Shown piece by piece: positions 1 to 6,076 of a stretch of 6,076 nt of DNA; the stretch's first letter is position 1, and each line of letters starts with the position of its first letter. Origin of the DNA: Pseudomonadota bacterium (lineage in GTDB: Bacteria > Pseudomonadota > Gammaproteobacteria > Xanthomonadales > Xanthomonadaceae); contig JAEXLY010000127.1 in the NCBI GenBank assembly GCA_023444765.1, forward strand, positions 1 through 6,076, in the 5' to 3' direction. A model generated the notes under the pieces. The model saw only the letters and a program-made list of their open reading frames with translations. It was not told the DNA's origin and searched no databases. A program made the position numbers and the translations under genes.

Positions 1-133
1 GGGCATGCACGATCGTCGAGGTCGCGAACAGCACATCGATCACGACTACCACCCTGCCCGCCAGGCGCACCGGGTCGATGTCCTCCCGGCGGACGAGCAC
101 GTGCAGCGATGGGATGGATGGGCCGGGCTGCAT
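1..133 (-). CDS. 2-phosphosulfolactate phosphatase-like protein (ComB family), N-terminal fragment
   Basis: Reading the minus strand from the ATG at 133-131 gives 44 codons without a stop before the window edge. Residues 10-44 contain LHVLVRRED, then a hydrophobic beta strand leading into VVVVIDVLFATSTIVHA. The IDVL-AT-TI block (residues 32-41) is the N-terminal signature of the ComB / 2-phosphosulfolactate phosphatase family, where the usual form is IDVLRATTTI. The family's founding members remove phosphate from 2-phosphosulfolactate in coenzyme M biosynthesis; many bacterial homologues have no established substrate. An AAAGGA purine run directly abuts the ATG, closer than an ideal ribosome binding site, so the GTG at codon 12 is an alternative start. 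The gene is divergent from the acyl-CoA operon and shares its control region. About 80% of the protein lies outside the window, so the family call rests on one motif. Confidence 0.7.
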   Translation of the reverse strand, partial: MQPGPSIPSLHVLVRREDIDPVRLAGRVVVVIDVLFATSTIVHA

Positions 134-178
134 TCCTTTAAATTCCGTATAATGGAACTGAATTCTGTATTTCGGAAT
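132..178. promoter_or_regulatory. Helically phased GGAA/TTCC half-site array, possible IclR-family binding region
   Basis: Five half-sites follow each other about 10-11 bp apart: ATTCC at 132-136, ATTCC at 142-146, TGGAA at 153-157, ATTCT at 162-166 and GGAAT at 174-178. The segments 142-158 and 162-178 share the form ATTCnGTATnnnGGAAy and match at 12 of 17 positions with an exact 20-bp offset. The segment 153-167 (TGGAACTGAATTCTG) matches the perfect operator at 299-313 at 11 of 15 positions in the same register. A perfect TATAAT hexamer on the plus strand (148-153) lies inside the array, but no good -35 stands 17 bp upstream. The array sits immediately upstream of the divergent ComB-like gene, so a bound protein could control both directions. 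The binding protein is inferred, most simply the IclR regulator encoded downstream. Confidence 0.45.
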
Positions 179-257
179 CACTCTAGACGGGAGCGTACGG
201 CCATGCAACTGCGAGATGTGCTGCGCCGCAGCAGCGCAATACGTATTCCTCCGTCGC

Positions 258-286
258 TTGCGTCCCGGCGGAAGCCCGCATAGGAT
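258..286 (+). promoter_or_regulatory. Candidate sigma70-type promoter for the acyl-CoA operon
   Basis: TTGCGT (258-263) and TAGGAT (281-286) are separated by exactly 17 bp, giving 3/6 and 4/6 matches to TTGACA and TATAAT. Transcription would start near 293, a few bases before the palindrome at 299-313, so a protein bound there would overlap the initiation region and repress. Matches this weak arise by chance; the spacing and the operator placement are the support. The perfect TATAAT at 148-153 is the competing candidate and would give a leader of about 165 nt. Confidence 0.35.
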
Positions 287-298
287 CGTTGCAGTTTG

Positions 299-313
299 TG
301 GAATTCAATTCCA
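299..313. promoter_or_regulatory. Perfect 15-bp palindrome, IclR-type operator
   Basis: TGGAATTCAATTCCA is an exact inverted repeat (7-bp arms around a central C). It matches the form of the E. coli IclR box, TGGAAATNATTTCCA, with the same GGAA/TTCC ends and spacing. It ends 13 bp before the ATG of the acyl-CoA dehydrogenase at 327 and lies just upstream of the weak ribosome binding sequence TAGG (315-318). An IclR-family gene is the second cistron of the same operon, which makes autoregulation the simplest reading. Site symmetry is seen directly; identity of the binding protein is inferred. Confidence 0.6.
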
Positions 314-326
314 TTAGGCGAAACTC

Positions 327-1556
<1,230 letters not shown>

Positions 1557-1557
1557 C

Positions 1558-2385
1558 ATGGGCAATCCCAAGCGCGATCCGCAGTCGCTGGCCCGCTCCG
1601 AAGGCGGCGCGCCGCTGGTCAATTCGGTGGTGCGCGCGTTCTCGATCCTGCGCTGCTTCGAGCACGGCCGCGGCAATCCCGACGGCCGCTACCTCGGCAA
1701 CCAGGACATCGCCAGGCGCACGAAACTGCCCAAGGCCACGGTGTCGCGACTGACGCAGACCCTGGCCACCCTGGGCTACCTCGAATATTCGCCGTCGCTG
1801 GAGAAGTACGCCCTCGGGCCCGCGGTGCTCGGCCTGGGCCATGCCTACATGGCCGGACACGACGTGATCGACATCGCCCAGCCGCTGATGCAGGAGCTGG
1901 CCGACTACACCCAGGCGGCGGTGATGCTGGCCGTGCCCGAAGGCCTGCGCATGCTGCTGCTGGAGGTGTGCCAGGGCGACGCGATGTTCAACCTGCGGCT
2001 GGAGAAGGGCTCGCGGGTGCCGCACGGCACCACCGCGCTGGGCCGCGCCGACCTCGCCGCGCGCCCGCGCGAGGTGTTCGAGCAGCGCCTGGCCGAGCTC
2101 GAGCGCACCAGCACGCCGGAGGCCTGGCCGAAGATCCGCGCCGGCATCGAGCGCGCGCGCAAGGACTACGAGACCTATGGCTTCGTGTTCTCGCTGGGCG
2201 ACTGGAATCCGGACGTGTTCGCGGTGGGCGTGCCGATGGTCTCGGCCGACGGCACCCGCCATTTCGCTTTCAACATCAGCGGACGCCTGTCGGTGATGAC
2301 GCGCGAGAAGCTGGTGCAGGACTTCGGCCCAAGGCTGGTCGCGCTGCGCAACCGCGTGTACGAGGCCACCGAGGGACGTTTCTAG
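1558..2385 (+). CDS. IclR-family transcriptional regulator
   Basis: The 275-residue protein has the two IclR domains. A winged helix-turn-helix spans about residues 20-88, with NSVVRAFSILRCFE as the first helix, a recognition helix around KATVSRLTQTL (59-69), and the wing ending in KYALGP. The effector-binding domain spans about 100-270, with TTALGRADLAARP (158-170), YGFVFSLGDW (207-216) and FAVGVPM (221-227), in the usual IclR order and length. Such proteins bind as dimers or tetramers to GGAA/TTCC-type palindromes and respond to small organic acids or their derivatives. The ATG follows the dehydrogenase stop by one base, and a strong GGAGG (1544-1548) inside the end of that gene lies nine bases upstream, so the two are co-transcribed and probably coupled. 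The likely targets are the palindrome at 299-313 and the half-sites at 132-178. Whether it represses or activates cannot be read here. Being inside the operon rather than divergent suggests autoregulation. Confidence 0.93.
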   Translation: MGNPKRDPQSLARSEGGAPLVNSVVRAFSILRCFEHGRGNPDGRYLGNQDIARRTKLPKATVSRLTQTLATLGYLEYSPSLEKYALGPAVLGLGHAYMAGHDVIDIAQPLMQELADYTQAAVMLAVPEGLRMLLLEVCQGDAMFNLRLEKGSRVPHGTTALGRADLAARPREVFEQRLAELERTSTPEAWPKIRAGIERARKDYETYGFVFSLGDWNPDVFAVGVPMVSADGTRHFAFNISGRLSVMTREKLVQDFGPRLVALRNRVYEATEGRF

Positions 2386-2403
2386 AACGGGAGGAACAGG
2401 GAC

Positions 2404-3399
2404 ATGAGAGCCGTCGTCTGCGAAGCGTGGGGCCCGCCGGAATCGTTGCGCATTGGCGAGCTGCCCCTGCCCCAGCCGGGCCCCGGCCAGGTGCGCGTGC
2501 GCGTGCACGCGGCCGCGGCGAACTACCCGGATGCGCTGATGGTGGCCGGCAAGTACCAGTTCCGCCCCGAACTTCCCTTCGCGCCGGGGCTGGAGTTCTC
2601 CGGCGTGGTGAGCGCCGTCGGCGACGGCGTGGACACGCTGCGCCCCGGCGACAAGGTGGTCGGCACCGCGACCCACGGCGCCTTCGCCGAGGAGGTGGTG
2701 GCCGAGGCCGGCCACCTGGTGGCGCTGCCCGCCGACACCGGCGACGAGGCCCTGGCCGTGGCCGCCAGCTTCCTGCTCACCTACGGCACCTCCTGGCATG
2801 CGCTCAAGGACCGCGCGCAGGCGAAGGCCGGCGAGACCCTGCTGGTGCTCGGCGCCGGCGGCGGCGTGGGCCTGGCCGCGGTGGAGCTGGGCAAGCGCCT
2901 GGGCCTGCGCGTGATCGCCGCGGCCTCGAGCCAGGCCAAGCGCGAGGCCGCGCGCTCGCGCGGCGCCGATGCCACGGTGGATTCCGCCGCCGGGGACTTC
3001 CGCGACCAGGTGCGCGCGCACGCGGGCAAGGCCGGCGTCGACATCGTCTACGACCCGGTGGGCGGCGCGCTCACCGAGACCGCACTGCGCAGCCTGGCCT
3101 GGGGCGGCCGCCACCTGGTGGTCGGCTTCGCCGCCGGGGACATCCCGAAGGTGCCGGTCAACCTGCTGCTGCTCAAGGGCACCGCCCTGCTCGGCGTGTT
3201 CTGGGGCGATTTCGTGCGGCGCGAACCGGCCGCCAGCGCCGCCAACACCCGCCAGCTGCTGGAGTGGCTGCGCGACGGCGCGCTGCAGCCGCTGGTGTCG
3301 CAGCGCTATCCCCTTTCGCAGGCGCCGGCCGCGCTGTCGGCCCTGCTCGCCCGCCAGGCGGTGGGCAAGCTGCTGGTGCTGCCGCAGCTGGCCGACTGA
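2404..3399 (+). CDS. NADPH:quinone oxidoreductase-type zinc-free MDR family protein
   Basis: The 331-residue protein is a full-length medium-chain dehydrogenase/reductase. The GroES-like N-terminal half contains AAANYPDALMVAGKY (37-51) and FAPGLEFSGVV (59-69), typical of quinone oxidoreductases. The Rossmann half contains the dinucleotide-binding loop LGAGGGVGLAAVELGK (149-164) followed by strand RVIAAASS (169-176), with K179 and R180 nearby, which would suit the NADPH phosphate. Strands VDIVYDPVGG (212-221) and HLVVGFAAG (237-245) follow. The structural and catalytic zinc cysteine clusters of alcohol dehydrogenases are absent. Relatives reduce quinones or conjugated C=C bonds, including in some cases enoyl-CoA. 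In an acyl-CoA operon a reductase acting on an unsaturated intermediate is possible, but the substrate is not shown by the sequence. GGGAGG (2389-2394) lies nine bases before the ATG, and the gene begins 18 bases after the IclR stop. Confidence 0.9.
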   Translation: MRAVVCEAWGPPESLRIGELPLPQPGPGQVRVRVHAAAANYPDALMVAGKYQFRPELPFAPGLEFSGVVSAVGDGVDTLRPGDKVVGTATHGAFAEEVVAEAGHLVALPADTGDEALAVAASFLLTYGTSWHALKDRAQAKAGETLLVLGAGGGVGLAAVELGKRLGLRVIAAASSQAKREAARSRGADATVDSAAGDFRDQVRAHAGKAGVDIVYDPVGGALTETALRSLAWGGRHLVVGFAAGDIPKVPVNLLLLKGTALLGVFWGDFVRREPAASAANTRQLLEWLRDGALQPLVSQRYPLSQAPAALSALLARQAVGKLLVLPQLAD

Positions 3400-3432
3400 A
3401 ACGCCGACAGGCGACCGACACAGGAGCCGAGC

Positions 3433-5076
3433 ATGCAACGTTCCCCGCACTGGCCGCCCGGCCTGCCCCACCACCTCGAACTGCCGCAGACCTCGCTGTA
3501 CGACAACCTCGCGGTCAGCGCGCGCCGCTACCCGCGGCGGCCGGCGACGATCTACTACGGACGCGCGCTCGACTACGCCACGCTCGATGCGCAGGCGAAC
3601 GCACTCGCCGGCTACCTGCAGCAGCGCTGCGGCGTGGCGCGCGGCGACCGCGTCGCGCTGTTCATGCAGAACTGCCCGCAGTTCGTCGTCGCCTTCCACG
3701 CCATCCTGCGCGCCGATGCGGTGGTGGTACCGGTCAACAGCATGAACCGGCTCGAGGAAGTGCGGCACATCGTCCGCGACAGCGGCGCGCGCACCGCGCT
3801 GGTGGCGCAGGAACTCGCGCCCGAACTGCTGCCGCTGCGCGGCGAGCTGATCGACCACGCCGTGGTCGCCACCTACTCCGACTACGCCGACGCGGAGACC
3901 GACCTGCCCCTGCCCGAGGTGGTCGCGCTGCCGCGCGAACGCTTCGACGGCGCCGTCGCCTGGCAGGACGCACTGGACGCAGGGCTGTCGCCCTCCCCGC
4001 ACCTGGCCGGGCCCGACGACCTCGCGGTGATGCCCTACACCTCCGGCACCACCGGCCATCCCAAGGGCTGCCTGCATACGCACCGCACGGTGATGCACAC
4101 CACCGTGGCCGGGCCGGAGTGGTGCTTCGCGCCGAAGGACACGGTGGTCCTGGCCAACCTGCCGATGTTCCATGTCACCGGCATGCAGAACGGCGTGACC
4201 ACGCCGGTCTGGCGCGGCAACACCATCGTGGTGATGACGCGCTGGGACAAGGCCTGCGCGGCGAAGCTGATCGAGCGCCACCGCTGCGGCTCCTGGACCG
4301 CGATCCCGACCATGCTGATGGATTTCCTGCACCAGGACCTGTCGCCCTTCGACCTGTCCTCGATGCGCATCCTCACCGGCGGCGGCGCGGCGATGCCCAG
4401 GGCCGTTGCCGAGCGCATCCGCCAGCTGTGGGGCATCGACTACGTGGAGGGCTACGGCCTGTCGGAAACGATGGCGCCGACCCATCTCAATCCCGTGCAC
4501 CGGCCCAAGCCGCAGTGTCTGGGGCTTCCGATCTTCGACGTCGATTCGCGCGTGGTCGATCCGCAGACCTTCGAGGAACTGCCGCCGGGCGAGGTCGGCG
4601 AGATCGTCAGCCACGGCCCGCAGGTGATGCTGGGCTACCACGGCCGTCCCGCCAACGACCCGGAGACCTTCGTCGAGATCGACGGCAAGCGCTTCCTGCG
4701 CACCGGCGACCTGGCCTATGTCGACGACGAGGGCTATTTCTTCATGGTCGACCGGCTCAAGCGCATGATCAATGCCTCGGGCTACAAGATCTGGCCGGCC
4801 GAGGTCGAAGCCCTGCTCTACGGCCACCCCGCCGTGCAGGAGGCCTGCGTGATCGGCATGCGTGACGCGCACCGCGGCGAAAGCGCCAAGGCGGTGGTGG
4901 TGCTGCGCGAAGGCCATGACGCGACGCCCGCGGACATCATCGAATGGGCGCGCGGGCACATGGCCGCCTACAAGGTGCCGCACGCGGTCGAGTTCCGTAC
5001 CACGCTGCCGCGCAGCGCGACCGGCAAGGTGCAGTGGCGCGCCCTGCAGGAAGCCGAAGACGGGCGCGCGCCATGA
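3433..5076 (+). CDS. AMP-forming acyl-CoA ligase (fatty-acid or related carboxylate CoA ligase)
   Basis: The 547-residue protein has the complete set of ANL-superfamily motifs: the phosphate-binding loop YTSGTTGHPKG (202-212), LPMFHVTGM (243-251), the GGG strand LTGGGAAM (314-321), the adenine-binding YGLSET (341-346), TGDLAYVDDEGY (424-435), the hinge and VDRLKRMINASGYKIWPAEVE (starting at 439), and the C-terminal PRSATGKV (526-533) with Lys532 as the adenylation lysine. It should activate a carboxylic acid with ATP via an acyl-AMP and transfer it to CoA in the cytoplasm. The N-terminus (PHWPPGLPHHL, then TSLYDNLAVSA) is of the type annotated as long-chain fatty-acid CoA ligase in proteobacteria, but acyl specificity cannot be judged from motifs. 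AGGAG (3422-3426) is six bases before the ATG. The gene follows the MDR gene by 33 bases, and its stop overlaps the next start as ATGA. It probably makes the CoA ester used by the first gene's product. Confidence 0.93.
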   Translation: MQRSPHWPPGLPHHLELPQTSLYDNLAVSARRYPRRPATIYYGRALDYATLDAQANALAGYLQQRCGVARGDRVALFMQNCPQFVVAFHAILRADAVVVPVNSMNRLEEVRHIVRDSGARTALVAQELAPELLPLRGELIDHAVVATYSDYADAETDLPLPEVVALPRERFDGAVAWQDALDAGLSPSPHLAGPDDLAVMPYTSGTTGHPKGCLHTHRTVMHTTVAGPEWCFAPKDTVVLANLPMFHVTGMQNGVTTPVWRGNTIVVMTRWDKACAAKLIERHRCGSWTAIPTMLMDFLHQDLSPFDLSSMRILTGGGAAMPRAVAERIRQLWGIDYVEGYGLSETMAPTHLNPVHRPKPQCLGLPIFDVDSRVVDPQTFEELPPGEVGEIVSHGPQVMLGYHGRPANDPETFVEIDGKRFLRTGDLAYVDDEGYFFMVDRLKRMINASGYKIWPAEVEALLYGHPAVQEACVIGMRDAHRGESAKAVVVLREGHDATPADIIEWARGHMAAYKVPHAVEFRTTLPRSATGKVQWRALQEAEDGRAP

Positions 5077-6076
5077 GCGGCGCGCACGGGCCGCCGGTCG
5101 CCGAGAACACGGGCTGGCGCTGGGGGCCGTTCACCTTCCGCCTGCCGTTCCTGCACACCCGTCCGCACTGGCCGGAGATCGCGCAGGGCCTCCTGGTCGC
5201 CACCGCGACGGGCCTGGCCCTTGTGCCGATCCTGATGGGCTACTTCGGCATGAGCTTCGACGAAGCCATCGCCACCTCGCTGCTGGTCAGCACCCTGATC
5301 GTGATCGCGCTGTGGGTGTTCGGCGAGCCCTATGCCCCGGGCTGGATCACGCCGGCGCTACCGCTGGTGCTGGCCTTCGTGCTGGCGCGCTACGACACGC
5401 CGGCGCTGCGCTTCCAGGCGATGACGGCGATGTCGCTGTCGTTCGCGCTGCTGGTGTTCGTGCTGGGCATCACCCGCGCCGGGCCACGCCTGATCGCCTG
5501 GCTGCCGCCGACGCTGCGCGCCACCATCCTGATCGGCTCGGCGCTGGCCGCGTTCCGCCAGGTGTTCGTCACCGACGCGCCGCGTTTCCTGGAGCAGCAG
5601 CCGGTGTCGATCCTGCTGGCCTGCGCGATCTGCCTGGTGGTGGTGTTCTCCGCGCCGCTGCAGCGCCTGCAGGGCCGGATGCCGTGGCTGCGCCACCTGG
5701 TCGCGCTGGGCCTGCTGCCCGGCTTCCTCGCGGCCGCCATCGTCGGGCCGCTGGTGGGCGAAGTGAGCTACGACGTGCAGTGGGGCTGGATGCTGCCGCC
5801 GGTCGGCGACGCGCTGGCGAAGATGTCGCCGCTCTCCATCGGCTGGCCCTCGCCGTCGATGTACCTCGACGTGCTGCCGCTGGTGCTGCTCACCTACGTG
5901 ATCACGTTCGGCGACTGGGTCACCGCCGAGGCGGTGATCCGCGAGGCGCAGCCCGCGCGCCCGGACGATCCGATCCGCATCGACGCGCGCCGCTCGCACC
6001 TCACCCTGGCGGCGCGCAACGCGGCGTGGGGGGGGGTGGGGGGGGGGGTGGGCCCCCCCGGGGGCGGGGGGGGGGG
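5073..6076 (+). CDS. Multi-pass membrane permease, probably NCS2/SLC23-like, truncated at the contig end
   Basis: An open frame runs from the ATG that overlaps the ligase stop (ATGA, 5073-5076) to the window end with no stop. About 317 residues are trustworthy, up to ~6025; beyond that the sequence is G/C homopolymer. After a 35-residue cytoplasmic-looking start (RWGPFTFRLPFLHTRPHWPE), hydrophobic segments lie at roughly 37-57, 65-83, 91-106, 115-133, 148-162, 178-194, 206-228 and 265-281, the last continuing into FGDWVTAEAVIREA. The glycine/proline-rich spans and the GD motif after the eighth segment resemble xanthine/uracil permease (NCS2/SLC23) proteins; a SulP or benzoate-type carrier is an alternative. 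No good ribosome binding site precedes the ATG, so translation is probably coupled to the ligase. In this operon it would most simply import the acid that the ligase activates. Membrane character is certain; family is moderate. Confidence 0.7.
   Translation, partial: MSGAHGPPVAENTGWRWGPFTFRLPFLHTRPHWPEIAQGLLVATATGLALVPILMGYFGMSFDEAIATSLLVSTLIVIALWVFGEPYAPGWITPALPLVLAFVLARYDTPALRFQAMTAMSLSFALLVFVLGITRAGPRLIAWLPPTLRATILIGSALAAFRQVFVTDAPRFLEQQPVSILLACAICLVVVFSAPLQRLQGRMPWLRHLVALGLLPGFLAAAIVGPLVGEVSYDVQWGWMLPPVGDALAKMSPLSIGWPSPSMYLDVLPLVLLTYVITFGDWVTAEAVIREAQPARPDDPIRIDARRSHLTLAARNAAWGGVGGGVGPPGGGGG
6027..6076. other. G/C homopolymer tail, probable sequencing or assembly artefact
   Basis: From about 6027 the sequence becomes runs of G broken by single T or C, plus a CCCCCCCGGGGGC stretch. 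The permease frame happens to stay open, translating to almost only glycine, valine and proline. Nothing similar occurs elsewhere in the window. Long G runs at read ends are a known output of two-colour sequencing chemistry when signal is lost. The bases here should not be used for annotation. Confidence 0.85.

Noticed and set aside
5..283. Plus-strand 92-codon frame covering the start of the window
   Set aside because: It runs through the antisense of the ComB-like gene and through the AT-rich control region; the protein resembles nothing and there is no ribosome binding site at the first ATG.
160..306. Two GAATTC (EcoRI) sites as signs of cloning junctions
   Set aside because: Both sit within the GGAA/TTCC half-site pattern and the flanking sequence shows no vector or adapter character.
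3400..3432. Possible terminator or promoter between the MDR and ligase genes
   Set aside because: Only 33 bases, with no stem followed by T-run and no -10-like element; it just holds the ligase ribosome binding site.
5358..5999. Minus-strand open frame of 213 codons opposite the permease
   Set aside because: The composition is Arg/Gln/His-rich and low complexity, and the plus frame encodes clear hydrophobic helices.
6027..6076. G-quadruplex or GC-rich terminator hairpin
   Set aside because: The runs are too pure, begin abruptly inside a coding region and lie at the contig end, so an artefact is far more likely.

Overview
This is a very GC-rich (roughly 70% by eye) bacterial fragment with a strong G/C bias at third codon positions. 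It most resembles a high-GC proteobacterium: Lysobacteraceae/Xanthomonadaceae or Burkholderiales would fit. That placement rests only on codon style and protein family flavour and is weak. Both ends cut a gene. The last ~50 bases are nearly pure G/C homopolymer and look like sequencing or assembly artefact, so the piece reads as a complete small contig rather than a slice of finished sequence.

Layout: positions 1-133 (minus strand) hold the first 44 codons of a gene resembling 2-phosphosulfolactate phosphatase (ComB family). Positions 134-326 are a divergent intergenic region, visibly more AT-rich than the rest. It carries several GGAA/TTCC half-sites and a perfect 15-bp palindrome, TGGAATTCAATTCCA, just upstream of the first plus-strand gene. 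The palindrome has the same form as the classic IclR-type operator. From 327 to the end runs one tightly packed plus-strand operon: an ACAD10/11-type acyl-CoA dehydrogenase, an IclR-family regulator (1-nt gap), a zinc-free quinone oxidoreductase-type MDR enzyme (18-nt gap), an AMP-forming acyl-CoA ligase (33-nt gap), and a multi-pass membrane protein probably related to NCS2/SLC23 permeases (ATGA overlap, truncated by the contig end).

Taken together this reads as a self-regulated uptake-and-activation module for a carboxylic acid. The permease would import it, the ligase would make the CoA thioester, the dehydrogenase (and perhaps the MDR enzyme) would act on the acyl-CoA, and the IclR protein would sense the substrate or its CoA ester through the operators upstream of the operon. 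The substrate cannot be read from the sequence. The most informative clue is the dehydrogenase subtype. ACAD10/11-like enzymes in levulinate (4-hydroxyacid) catabolism work with a phosphotransferase-like kinase, and no such kinase is seen here. I see no RNA genes, CRISPR, insertion sequences or convincing terminators.
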